Below are positions 21,885 to 30,340 of a stretch of DNA of 64,000 nt, one piece after another (the first letter of the stretch is position 1; each line of letters starts with the position of its first letter). Source of the DNA: Proteiniborus sp. MB09-C3 (GTDB taxonomy: Bacteria > Bacillota > Clostridia > Tissierellales > Proteiniboraceae); contig NZ_CP127161.1 of the NCBI RefSeq assembly GCF_030263895.1, positions 1,488,001 to 1,552,000 on the forward strand, written 5' to 3'. Under the pieces are notes generated by a model that made no database searches, had not been told where the DNA came from, and worked only from the letters and a program-made list of their open reading frames with translations. A program made the translations under genes and the position numbers.

Positions 21885-21922
21885 TAAAGACTCTAAATCA
21901 GTTATTCTTGACGCCATTTTAT
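21866..21922 (-). CDS. possible 18-residue peptide with strong ribosome binding site
   Basis: MASRITDLESLVILAFLI preceded by GGAGGTGATAAA and an ATG at perfect spacing. A short hydrophobic chain with LESLVIL loosely recalls type I toxins of the TxpA/BsrG sort, but it lacks their charged C-terminus and may be a truncated remnant. The 3' half lies in the dispersed repeat. Translation is plausible, function unknown. Confidence 0.25.
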
Positions 21923-21988
21923 CACCTCCAGTTTACTGTTATAACCTCAACTATGTTTACACATGTAACCTATGGCTGTCAATAGAAA

Positions 21989-22038
21989 TTTTTAAAAAAG
22001 TGTCACAAATCATCTCTTGTTTTGGTTATATATATGAA
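21989..22038 (+). repeat. 50-bp promoter-like repeat, copy 1
   Basis: Nearly identical to 32395-32443. The shared core is GTGTCACAAATCATCT followed by TGTTTTGGTTATATATATGAA. The TATATA box and the conserved block look like a promoter region carried to two places. Confidence 0.5.
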
Positions 22039-22171
22039 GACTAAAATAAATAAGGAATATGAGAAATCTCTAAAATCATGTCGTTTATGCCTTTTGAACG
22101 ACCGTTTATGCCAAAAGGCTTGTACTAAAAATAGAACTGTGGTACTTTTGAATCAAATAAGAAGAGATTAG
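22034..22171 (+). pseudogene. 45-codon cysteine-rich remnant
   Basis: The translation contains SCRLCLLNDRLCQKAC, a C-x2-C-x6-C-x3-C pattern like the N-terminal iron-sulfur segments of glutamate synthase small subunit or dihydropyrimidine dehydrogenase. It stops after 45 codons, and a related frame limps on downstream. There is no convincing ribosome binding site. Probably a gene relic; the identity is a guess. Confidence 0.3.
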
Positions 22172-22330
22172 ATGATGGAGATAATGTAGGTTAATTGAAA
22201 CATTGATGAAAAGCTTGATATGAAAGCAATAATGATATCTGATAAATCAAAAGAAGGAAAAGAGAAATACTAAGTAATTTATTAACAAAAGACAGTTTAT
22301 AAGGGTGATAAGGAGACCAGCAAATAATCT

Positions 22331-22380
22331 CCTAATCCCCTATACTTTGTACTGAGGATATAGGGTTAGGCTTACTTTTT
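22331..22380 (+). terminator. terminator-like hairpin
   Basis: CCTAATCCCCTATA pairs with TATAGGGTTAGG, followed by CTTACTTTTT. It lies upstream of the secreted-peptide gene and may end transcription of the decayed stretch. Confidence 0.5.
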
Positions 22381-22463
22381 AATGGCTATATATGCATATA
22401 TAAATATAGAACTAAATGGTGCATCATTTAGTAAAAAAACAATAATTTTAAGGAGGTTTAAAA

Positions 22464-22841
22464 ATGCAGAAAAATAAGTTGGCTAAGTTTTTAGCATTAT
22501 GCTTCGTTTTAGTATGTTTATCAGTTAGTGTAAATGCTGAAAGTACTACTGTTTACTTAAAAGCTGATCAATCATCAGTTACATCAAGTACTATAGGCCT
22601 TAATGATTATGTAAACTATTATGCAGCTAATTCACCTAACTCTTTATTTGGTGTATATGCTATTGTACATCGTTCTTTTCCAGGCAAAGGTTGGATTAAT
22701 GTTAGTGAATCTCTTATGGATGCCGGCACTAGCTCTTCAGGAAGAGTAGATGAAGATGAAGAGGCAAGCTGGAAATTAGAGCTTAATCCCTGGGGATGGG
22801 GTTTTGTAGGATGTGAAGCTGTAGGGGAAATAAAATATTAG
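22464..22841 (+). CDS. small secreted protein, candidate antimicrobial or cell-surface peptide
   Basis: 125 residues. A Sec signal peptide ends at VSVNA (about residue 26). The mature part of about 99 residues is polar and aromatic (GWINVSESL, WKLELNPWGWGF) with one cysteine. TAAGGAGG lies eight bases before the ATG. A 14-bp hairpin follows, then three ABC-transporter genes on the same strand. Secreted peptide + attenuating hairpin + dedicated ABC system with a large membrane protein resembles lactococcin-972-type loci, but the sequence is not recognisably that family. The function is inferred from context only. Confidence 0.65.
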   Translation: MQKNKLAKFLALCFVLVCLSVSVNAESTTVYLKADQSSVTSSTIGLNDYVNYYAANSPNSLFGVYAIVHRSFPGKGWINVSESLMDAGTSSSGRVDEDEEASWKLELNPWGWGFVGCEAVGEIKY

Positions 22842-22876
22842 CTACAAAAATATTCATTAACTTTATTTTTTAAACT

Positions 22877-22920
22877 ATACTATTAGATGGTGAAGAGATT
22901 CCCCATCTAATAGTATTTAT
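22877..22920 (+). terminator. intra-operon hairpin, attenuator or partial terminator
   Basis: ATACTATTAGATGG pairs with CCATCTAATAGTAT (14 bp), followed by TTATAAA with only a weak T-run. It sits between the secreted-peptide gene and the ABC genes and would give more peptide mRNA than transporter mRNA. Confidence 0.65.
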
Positions 22921-22946
22921 AAATATTATTAAAAGGAGAAATTACA

Positions 22947-24890
22947 ATGCTTTCCTTAGTAAAAAATAATCTTAAGCTGTTTTTTAAAAACAGGTACTTA
23001 TCATTAGGATTTATCGCATTTTTCGTTATAATAAATGCATATTTAATTGAAGGCATGTATAAGCTGTCAATTCATAAAGATGCTTTATATTATCTTCAAA
23101 TTAGTCAAAAATTGAGTATAGTATATTTCATTTTTTTCCTATTTGTATCCTATGAATATTTAATGAAAAGTAAAAATGATCATATATTAGAATGCTTTTT
23201 AACTATGGATAGAGGAATACTAAAATTATATATTTCTAAACTCATAGTCTTAATAATGATCATACTTATAATGACTTTAAATGTAATGGTATATAATTAT
23301 ATTTCATACTTTGCAACGAACATAAAATCAATATCCTTTGCATATCATGTATTTTTAAATAATCTCTTAAATGTTTTTTTAGTATCATTTTTAGGTAGTT
23401 GTATTGGAATTATAATTTCTCTATATCTAAAAAAGTTTTTGGCATACCTTCTAATGATATTTTTGGGGATTTTAGTAAGCCCTATTTCTGAATTTGTGCC
23501 TTATGTTTTCTTCATGGGGTTTGGGATAGATATATATCCTCTTAGAGAGATATTTAATATTTTGCCACCAAACTTAGATTGGTTTGAAGAAACGCTTTAT
23601 GGTTTATCTATAGAACCTTATAGATGGAATCTGCAAGCCTTTTGGACATGCCTTCTAAGTTACTTTATTCTATTGAAGTTCAGAATTAAAAAGTCAAAAC
23701 TACTAAACTTTATAACTATGTCTTTACTGTTATTTTCTGCTTTCAATTTTTATTTATATACAAACTCAGGTAGCATAGTAAAGAAAGATTATAACCCTAA
23801 GGGGTATATTGCTTTTGATGAATTATATTATAGGCATGATGTACAAAAAGAAGAAACCGCAGACTTTAGTATATCAGCTTACAGTATGGAACTAATTATA
23901 GACAGGCAATTATATAGCGATATAAAAATTTCTTTAAATGAAAAGAAGCCTTTAGATAGTTATAAATTCACATTATATAGGAATTATAAGGTTAAGAAAA
24001 TACTTGATAAAGATAATAAAATATTGGAATTTAAAAGGGATGGAGACTATTTAGAAATATTAAACCCTACTTCTGATAAACTAGAAGAAATAAGAATTAC
24101 TTATAGTGGATACAGTCCAGTATTCTATAGTAACTCACAGGGTGTTTTACTTCCAGGTAGCTTCCCCTATTATCCAATAGAAGGATATAATAAAATATAT
24201 ATAAAACAACAATCAGTATTTATTCCAATAGCAAGAGAATATAACGTTAATTTTGATGCAACGATAAAATCTAAACTAGATATTTATTCTAATTTAAATA
24301 AAGATAAAAATAACTTCTCTGGCAAAGCACAAGTAATGACTTTAGTTGGGGGATTTGTAGAGGAAAAGAAAGTAGGAGATAATACCTTTTATAGTTTAGT
24401 ACTAAAAGAGCAAGATATTACCACACTATTAGAAGTTGACAATTTATTGAAACCTTATATCAGTATATTTCCACATATTGAGAGACTTAATATTATGGAT
24501 AAAAAGGTTTTTCAAATACCAGGTACATTTTACTATAAAGTATTAGGGGGTGGAATAGTTAGCTATAGCGACCATATTTTTGTGCGTGGCTTAGATAAAG
24601 ATAATTTAACATATGGCTTTTTGCAGTCTACTATTCCCCAAGACTCTCAGAAGATGGAAATTAAAAATATGTTTTTTGAATATTTAATATATGAGGATAG
24701 AACTTTTAACATACCTAAAGTACAGTTTGGAGATGATAAAGCTTTTGAATTGCGTAGGTTGTTTTTTGAAAAAGTAGAGGAATTAGGTGAAGACTATGTT
24801 ATTAAGAGTATTTATGATTTTTTATGCGATAAAGATGATAGAAGAGATCCAATTAGCTTTATTAGAAGCTTAACAAAAGGAGGTCTTTAG
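22947..24890 (+). CDS. ABC-2 type permease with M1-aminopeptidase-like ectodomain
   Basis: 647 residues. Six or seven helices occupy residues 1-275. The rest is a large soluble domain starting near YIAFDELYYRHD. Its segments YSMELIIDRQLYSDIKISL, KFTLYRNYKVKKILDKDNK and IRITYSGYSP follow the pattern of the N-terminal beta domain of M1 aminopeptidases, as in known permease/M1 fusion proteins. I see no HExxH zinc motif, so peptidase activity is unlikely. The start follows AAAGGAG. The next gene, its ATPase, begins one base after the stop. Inference: a transporter or immunity component for the secreted peptide upstream. Confidence 0.7.
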   Translation: MLSLVKNNLKLFFKNRYLSLGFIAFFVIINAYLIEGMYKLSIHKDALYYLQISQKLSIVYFIFFLFVSYEYLMKSKNDHILECFLTMDRGILKLYISKLIVLIMIILIMTLNVMVYNYISYFATNIKSISFAYHVFLNNLLNVFLVSFLGSCIGIIISLYLKKFLAYLLMIFLGILVSPISEFVPYVFFMGFGIDIYPLREIFNILPPNLDWFEETLYGLSIEPYRWNLQAFWTCLLSYFILLKFRIKKSKLLNFITMSLLLFSAFNFYLYTNSGSIVKKDYNPKGYIAFDELYYRHDVQKEETADFSISAYSMELIIDRQLYSDIKISLNEKKPLDSYKFTLYRNYKVKKILDKDNKILEFKRDGDYLEILNPTSDKLEEIRITYSGYSPVFYSNSQGVLLPGSFPYYPIEGYNKIYIKQQSVFIPIAREYNVNFDATIKSKLDIYSNLNKDKNNFSGKAQVMTLVGGFVEEKKVGDNTFYSLVLKEQDITTLLEVDNLLKPYISIFPHIERLNIMDKKVFQIPGTFYYKVLGGGIVSYSDHIFVRGLDKDNLTYGFLQSTIPQDSQKMEIKNMFFEYLIYEDRTFNIPKVQFGDDKAFELRRLFFEKVEELGEDYVIKSIYDFLCDKDDRRDPISFIRSLTKGGL

Positions 24891-24891
24891 A

Positions 24892-25731
24892 GTGTTAGAA
24901 ATTTTGGATTTAGATAAATCATTTAAGAAAAAAGAAGTATTGAAAAATATATCTATAAGTCTTGATCCTGGAGTATATGGACTTTTAGGTCCAAATGGAT
25001 CAGGCAAAACAACATTAATAAGATGTATAGTTAATCTTTATAACATCAGCAAAGGGAGTATAAAATTCCAAGGCATTGAAATAAAGAATAATGGTTCTTT
25101 TGCAGAAAGCATTGGCTATCTCCCCCAAAAATTTGGATTGTTCAAAGAACTGACTGTATATGACAACCTCCAATATTTCAGCGTATTAAAAAAAATACCT
25201 AAAGATTCTATAGATCTTTATATTAAAGAGATTCTCAAAATAGTAAATCTAGATGATAAAGTCAATGATAGAGTATCAACCTTATCCGGTGGTATGATTA
25301 GGAGACTGGGGATTGCACAAGCAATGCTTGGGGAGCCCGAGATAATAATCTTTGATGAGCCAACTGCCGGTCTTGATCCAGAAGAAAGATTAAGATTTAA
25401 AAACATATTATCCTCTATTAAGAAAAATAAATTAATTATAATCTCTACTCACATTGTGGAGGACGTTGAAGCATGCTGCAATAAATTGATAATTATGAAT
25501 GATGGAAGAGTGCTAAAAACAGGCAGCTGCCAAGAAATTATTTCTATGGCTGATGAAAAAGTTTTTGAGGTAAAAGAAGGTACTAATATTGACCCTGATT
25601 GCTATATTCAAAAATCTTTTTTAAAAAATGAGGAGAAATTTTTACGGGTACTTTCAAATAAAAGACTAGGATATGAGTCTTTAAACCCCACTATAGAAGA
25701 TGGGTATATGTGTATAATAAAGGGTATATAG
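24892..25731 (+). CDS. ABC transporter ATP-binding protein
   Basis: 279 residues, GTG start behind AAAGGAGG. Walker A GPNGSGKTT, Q-loop YLPQKFG, signature LSGGMIRRLG, Walker B IIIFDEPTAGLDP and H-loop STHIVED are all intact. It belongs to the CcmA/NatA-like class that drives ABC-2 permeases. It is tightly packed between the M1-like permease (22947) and a second membrane protein (25735), so the three form one transporter. It probably exports, or protects against, the peptide encoded first in the operon. That role is inferred. Confidence 0.85.
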   Translation: MLEILDLDKSFKKKEVLKNISISLDPGVYGLLGPNGSGKTTLIRCIVNLYNISKGSIKFQGIEIKNNGSFAESIGYLPQKFGLFKELTVYDNLQYFSVLKKIPKDSIDLYIKEILKIVNLDDKVNDRVSTLSGGMIRRLGIAQAMLGEPEIIIFDEPTAGLDPEERLRFKNILSSIKKNKLIIISTHIVEDVEACCNKLIIMNDGRVLKTGSCQEIISMADEKVFEVKEGTNIDPDCYIQKSFLKNEEKFLRVLSNKRLGYESLNPTIEDGYMCIIKGI

Positions 25732-25734
25732 CTT

Positions 25735-26379
25735 ATGAATATTCAATTAATATATCTTTCCTTCAAAAATTTAAAATTTTATTATTTTATTCCCTTGATT
25801 ATTTTATATATTTTTCTTCCTGTTTTGAATATTGGCATGGTGGCTATGTCCGGAGATTTAGAAAGCTCTTATATGTTGATATTTAGAGAAACCGAAAAAT
25901 ATATACCTATTATGTCTATATGGTGGATTACTTTTATATTTAAAGAATATATATCAGAAGACGGAAATGAAGTCTTGTACTGTATTGAAAGTCATGGTAA
26001 AGTAAAGGTCTTTGAAATACTCATAATATATCTTTTGTATATTATACATGTAGGAATATTATTTCTAGTTTATAGTATATTTTGGGATAATATCTTTTTT
26101 GAATTTTTAAAAACAGCTATTCAATGCTTTTTTTTCACATCATTAGCATATATGCTAATATATACGCTGAAATCAACTATTATTAACTTTATGTTCTTAC
26201 TTATCTACGAACTATTTGCAATTTTTATAAGATCTGAGCTTACTACATATATAAGTATATTTGAAAATGGAAATAGAGTAACAATTCATGCTATTATAAC
26301 AAAGTACTTAGTAGTACTATTGCTATCAGTTGTATTTTTAGTAATCGGTGTATATAAAAATAAGAGATTCTATTTCTAA
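25735..26379 (+). CDS. membrane protein, probable second ABC permease subunit
   Basis: 214 residues with six predicted helices, including FYYFIPLIILYIFLPVLNIG near the N-terminus and two strongly hydrophobic spans at the C-terminus. No family was recognised, but size and position next to an ABC ATPase suggest an ABC-2 subunit. The ATG lies three bases after the ATPase stop with a weak AAAGGG site, so translation is likely coupled. A terminator-like hairpin follows at 26531. Confidence 0.65.
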   Translation: MNIQLIYLSFKNLKFYYFIPLIILYIFLPVLNIGMVAMSGDLESSYMLIFRETEKYIPIMSIWWITFIFKEYISEDGNEVLYCIESHGKVKVFEILIIYLLYIIHVGILFLVYSIFWDNIFFEFLKTAIQCFFFTSLAYMLIYTLKSTIINFMFLLIYELFAIFIRSELTTYISIFENGNRVTIHAIITKYLVVLLLSVVFLVIGVYKNKRFYF

Positions 26380-26530
26380 TTAAAAGCGTATTTTTTGTTT
26401 GGATTTTTGCTAATAATTTGGGCGAAATTGTTTGTAATCTTAATTCACTATTATATTTGAATTTATTTTGTCTAAAGAGAAGGTTTTGTTTGCTTTGAGT
26501 GGGCTTAATAAACTTAAGCTAAAATGAAGA

Positions 26531-26570
26531 AGCAAGGGGATGAAGTGCTGATTAGCCCCCTGCTTTGTCT
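26531..26570 (+). terminator. terminator-like hairpin after the secreted peptide/ABC operon
   Basis: AGCAAGGGG pairs imperfectly with CCCCCTGCT across a 16-base loop and is followed by TTGTCT. Moderate strength only. Confidence 0.4.
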
Positions 26571-26605
26571 CTAATCCTTACCGCCTGAGTCAAGTCTTAG
26601 ATAGA

Positions 26606-26957
26606 CCAAGGGGACAGGAACCTTGGCTCTTATGATGTGTGGCAGTTTGACGGTGAAAGGCCGTTAGAGCTTGGTAGTCGCGACCATTGGCTAAAAACAA
26701 GGGCGTCCATCGTTAGGTGAAATCAGTATCATTTTCACTTTCAAATATTGACTGCTATTTATTTTCCCTAGCATAACATGACAGATTCTGGTTTTACTTT
26801 TCCTTCCAGCTTAATAGTCACTTTTAATCAACAACTTGACGTTTCCGATTATTATTAAATGACATTTCATATGCTGTAGTATATTGTTATATTACTTTTT
26901 ATTGCATACTAATATTAATGAATTAACAACGTCTTCGATTAAAAAAAGCCAAAGTTC
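26606..26957. repeat. dispersed non-coding repeat, copy B
   Basis: Begins with the partial palindrome CCAAGG-GGACAGGAA-CCTTGG and continues for about 350 bp alongside copy A (21600-21884). It has an extra block of about 60 bp near 26697-26765. It is interrupted at its right end by the IS1182-type element. Confidence 0.7.
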
Positions 26958-26961
26958 CCGT

Positions 26962-28613
26962 CAGACCGTGCAAAAATGGATACCTGTTCCAATGTAATTA
27001 CCGTAGTCTTTTATGCTATGAGCTGTTTAATGTTACCAAATAATATTGCATGTTTGGAAAATAGTGGGTTAACGGGTGCCTTTTTACCTGTTAACCTCCT
27101 TATTATTTCTCTTATACCTAGTATATTTATCACTCTTTTCATATCATAGGCTAAAAAGGCCAAAGAGGCCTCCGCCTTCACTGACTCTAAGCCTCTTGTC
27201 AGAAAATACGTAATTCCAAATCCTCTTTTTACTGTTCCAAAGGGATGTTCTACAATCATTTGTCTCTGTCTGTAGAATTCCTTGTTTTCTGAGGTCCTTT
27301 CATCGACTATGTCTAGGCAATCTTGATCTATAGACCTTCTTATTCGTCTTCCTTTCGTATCTTTTGTACATTTATCTTTAAATTCACATTTACCGCAAGC
27401 CTCAAAATTTCTATATACTATTTCTTTTGTGTTTTCATCTATAGGTTTCTGTCTTCTGGAATAAAGCCTTTCTCCTTTAGGGCATATATAGACGTTTTCT
27501 TCCTTATCATATTTAAATTTATCTAAATAAAATTCTTCTTTCCCTGTAGAGTTTGGAAATACCTGTTTTGCAACATAGGTGATTATGTTTTCCTTTTCAC
27601 ATATTTTTAAATCCACTGCATTGTAATATCCTTTATCTGCTAGGGTTTTAAGTTCTTCTACATCAAATATTTCTTTTGCACTTTTAGCCATTTTGCTTAA
27701 CATCCCATGGTCAGTCGGGTTATTTATGACATCACAATCTACTACTAATTTATGCCTGCCATCTACTACAGTCTGAACATTATAACATACATCGACCCCA
27801 TTGTTATTTACGGCCATTAGCCTTGAGTCTGGATCTGTTGTTGATGTTTCTGTTGTTTTGCCATTTTCTATTTCTTCTTTATATGCCTCGTATTTTTCCT
27901 TTCGTTCTTTAAGTTCCCTAATTTTCTCTTTAATTTCTTCTTTGTTTGGTTTACGGTCAAGGGATTCTTTATCATCATTTTCTTCTATTTCTGCCATGTA
28001 TTTTTCAGTCTTTTCTTCTAAATATTTAATCTTACGATTTAGACTTTTGGTGTTAAAGTTGTTTTTCTTGGAATTAGAAGCTCTAAATTTAGAACCATCA
28101 ACGGCTACTACCTCTTTACCAAAAAGATCCCATTCTTTACATAGAGCTACAAATTGTTTAAATACTAAATTTATGGCCTCTTTATTATCTTTTCTAAAGT
28201 CAGATATTGATTTAAAATCTGGAGTTAATCTTCTTAGTAGCCACATCACTTCTATATTTGTTTGAGTAGCCTTTTCTAATGTTCTTGATGATGTTATTCT
28301 ATTCATATAACCATAAATATATAGTTTAAGTAAATCTTTCGGATCATAGCTAGGTCTGCCTTTATCTTTAGGCACTGCATTTTTAAAGCCTAGTGCAATC
28401 ATATCTAATGATGCCACGAATGCGTCTATTATTCTCACAGGATTATCTTCTGATATATAGTCATCTATATATTCAGGAAATGCAATCTTACTTTTTCTAT
28501 TTATTCCTTCTATATATCTCATGCTACCACCCTTTCTTATGATATCATGGGTAAATTGTAGCATATTTGACCTTAATTATGTCAACCATTTGTTGGATTT
28601 TCTACACTGTCTG
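26962..28613 (-). mobile_element. IS1182-family insertion sequence
   Basis: 1652 bp. The ends CAGACCGTGCAAAAAT (left) and CAGACAGTGTAGAAAAT (complement of the right end) are imperfect inverted repeats. CCGT flanks both sides (26958-26961 and 28614-28617) as a 4-bp target duplication. It carries one apparently intact transposase gene. Confidence 0.8.
27011..28522 (-). CDS. IS1182-family transposase (IS4/IS5-like DDE)
   Basis: 503 residues. The N-terminal DUF772-type domain (SKIAFPEYIDDYISEDNPVR, then GRPSYDPKDLLKLYIYGY) leads into the DDE core: EVVAVDGSKFRASNSK (first Asp), LADKGYY (second Asp) and RQRQMIVEHPFGTVKRGFG (Glu). A basic coiled insertion at about 165-235 is typical of the family. 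The start ATG at 28522 follows AAGGGTGG; a further 14 codons upstream are ignored. The gene looks intact, so the element may still be active. Confidence 0.9.
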   Translation of the reverse strand: MRYIEGINRKSKIAFPEYIDDYISEDNPVRIIDAFVASLDMIALGFKNAVPKDKGRPSYDPKDLLKLYIYGYMNRITSSRTLEKATQTNIEVMWLLRRLTPDFKSISDFRKDNKEAINLVFKQFVALCKEWDLFGKEVVAVDGSKFRASNSKKNNFNTKSLNRKIKYLEEKTEKYMAEIEENDDKESLDRKPNKEEIKEKIRELKERKEKYEAYKEEIENGKTTETSTTDPDSRLMAVNNNGVDVCYNVQTVVDGRHKLVVDCDVINNPTDHGMLSKMAKSAKEIFDVEELKTLADKGYYNAVDLKICEKENIITYVAKQVFPNSTGKEEFYLDKFKYDKEENVYICPKGERLYSRRQKPIDENTKEIVYRNFEACGKCEFKDKCTKDTKGRRIRRSIDQDCLDIVDERTSENKEFYRQRQMIVEHPFGTVKRGFGITYFLTRGLESVKAEASLAFLAYDMKRVINILGIREIIRRLTGKKAPVNPLFSKHAILFGNIKQLIA

Positions 28614-28625
28614 CCGTCCCCTTGG

Positions 28626-29399
28626 CTTCATATGTGGCTTTACGCTACAGGAATTCATTCTCCGCAGATTTTCTTGTATGAATATCAACCTTCCAGAGCA
28701 AGCAAACATCCAAAGGAATTCTTAAAAGGATTCAAAGGATTTCTCCAAACTGATGGATACCAAGGTTACAACGATGTATTGGATGTTATCCAAGTTGGCT
28801 GTTTTGCTCATGCAAGACGAGGCTTTACAGATACATTAAAGGCATTGCCTAAAGACTCCATTGTATCTAGAACAAATGCTCAGGAAGGAGTTGATTTTTG
28901 TAATGAACTCTTTAGAATTGAGAGAGTCTTAAAAAGTTTATCACCAGAAGAACGATATAAGAAACGCCTAGAACAAAGCAAACCAGTTCTTGAGGCTTTC
29001 TTGTCATGGCTAAATATAAAGAAAGGACAAGTATTACCAAAGAGTAGTCTAGGAAAAGCTATTAGCTATTGTCTAAATCAATGGAGTAAATTAGAATCAT
29101 TTATGTTAGATGGCAGATTAGAAATAAGTAACAATAGAGCTGAACGAGCTATAAAGCCTTTTGTTATAGGAAGAAAAAACTTCTTGTTTTCAAAGTCCCC
29201 TAAAGGTGCTACCGCATCTGCTGTGGTATATAGTGTTATAGAAACAGCAAAAGCAAATGGATTAAATCCATTCTACTATTTAAATTATCTATTTGAAAAG
29301 TTACCTAATGTAGACCTAGAGAATATGGATCAATTAGATAAATTATTGCCTTGGTCAGATTCAATACCTGAGGACTGTAAAATTCCTAATAAGTATTAG
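28626..29399 (+). pseudogene. IS66-family transposase, 3' fragment
   Basis: About 255 codons of the C-terminal half of an IS66 transposase: LYEYQPSRASKHPKEFL, TDGYQGYN, VGCFAHARRGFTD, then ISNNRAERAIKPFVIGRKN with the catalytic Glu. The N-terminal half is missing. The frame appears to extend back into the adjacent IS1182 element, but that is antisense IS DNA, not transposase. The IS66 right end, with a complement reading GTAAGCGTC, is recognisable at 29441-29449. Truncation occurs exactly at a CCCCTTGG motif of the dispersed repeat. Confidence 0.85.
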
Positions 29400-29517
29400 A
29401 TTATCATAACATCTTCATCTTTAAAAGGTGGGGTAGTTTTGACGCTTACTTATAGATTGTCTTTGCGTTCAAATGTAAGGTCTTTATTACAAACTACATA
29501 GATAGATTTTTGTTAAT

Positions 29518-29564
29518 AATGTTGCATCAAATATAATAATTATTTTTAAAAAATATGCAACATT
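29518..29564 (+). promoter_or_regulatory. inverted repeat upstream of a secreted-protein gene
   Basis: AATGTTGCAT (29518-29527) and ATGCAACATT (29555-29564) are perfect inverted copies in an AT-rich spacer, about 65-110 bases before the gene at 29629. Candidate operator for a dimeric regulator. No regulator is identified. Confidence 0.4.
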
Positions 29565-29628
29565 TCAATATATTAATGCTCTTATAGTTGAGAGAGATGA
29601 AAAAATATTATAAGTAAGAGGTGGTTGT

Positions 29629-30288
29629 GTGAAAAAGAGAATCATGTTATTTGTATTACTAATTGTTATCTTAATACCTAATTTAGTTCTAGCCCAAGAA
29701 ATTGATGACGTTGGCAAAGTTAACAAAGTAGTAATCTATAAGAATCATATGTCAGAAAGTGAGAAACAAGCTGAACGCGATAGACAAGTAAAAGAACATT
29801 TAGAAAAATTGAATTTTGGCAAAGATTACAAAATTGTATTTGGGGATGATAGCATTCGTCCTTTTAATGATCCATCTGACTATAAACATGAATATGGAAC
29901 TTCTAAAATAGCTGTTGCAGGAGGGTTTGCTGGTGGTCAAGGATCAGCAGGATATAGGTTTCCTACTGGAGGAGGATTTTGGTATACAGATAGTGGAGGA
30001 CCAACTGCATCTATATCAGTTTCTTTCCCCAAACCTTTTGAATCTGTTTCCTTTAGTGTTAATTTAGGGGAAAAAGGGACAACTGGACAGTATGTCAAAG
30101 TAGACCCAGACTCAAACAATTATTATAAGCTATATGTAGAAAAGGAATATGAAGTTACACCTTATGTAATATATAAGTGGACATGGATAGATGATTTCAC
30201 AGGATACCAATGGGTTAAATGGAGTGCAGGATATACAAAAATACATTTAGGAACTACAGCTTATCCGAAAATAGTAAGAAGTGTATGA
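29629..30288 (+). CDS. secreted protein of unknown function
   Basis: 219 residues, GTG start behind AGAGGTGG. A signal peptide ends at LVLA (about residue 22). The mature protein has a charged helix (ESEKQAERDRQVKEHLEKL), a glycine-rich middle (GGFAGGQGSAGYRFPTGGGFWY) and a beta-rich, aromatic C-terminal half (YKWTWIDDFTGYQWVKW). The central part recalls secreted beta-sandwich proteins of clostridia, but I cannot name a family. It is convergent with the small membrane protein at 30323; the two share a bidirectional terminator. Confidence 0.65.
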   Translation: MKKRIMLFVLLIVILIPNLVLAQEIDDVGKVNKVVIYKNHMSESEKQAERDRQVKEHLEKLNFGKDYKIVFGDDSIRPFNDPSDYKHEYGTSKIAVAGGFAGGQGSAGYRFPTGGGFWYTDSGGPTASISVSFPKPFESVSFSVNLGEKGTTGQYVKVDPDSNNYYKLYVEKEYEVTPYVIYKWTWIDDFTGYQWVKWSAGYTKIHLGTTAYPKIVRSV

Positions 30289-30295
30289 TGAGATT

Positions 30296-30340
30296 AAAGA
30301 AATAGATGACAATTTTGAATTGTCATCTATTTCTTTTTAC
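30296..30340. terminator. bidirectional Rho-independent terminator
   Basis: AGAAATAGATGACAATT and its perfect 17-bp complement surround a TTG loop, with T-runs on one strand and A-runs on the other. It serves the convergent genes at 29629 and 30323. The stop region of the minus-strand gene overlaps one arm. Confidence 0.9.

Larger units (their letters stand above)
21885..22463. other. gene-poor stretch with decayed sequence
   Basis: It contains a repeated 50-bp promoter-like block (21989-22038), a 45-codon cysteine-rich remnant (22034-22171) and a terminator-like hairpin (22331-22380). No intact gene is seen. The many short broken frames suggest decay after insertions. Confidence 0.5.

Noticed and set aside
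28521-28631. Apparent N-terminal extension of the IS66 transposase fragment
   Set aside because: These codons are antisense DNA of the adjacent IS1182 element; the IS66 homology begins after 28626.
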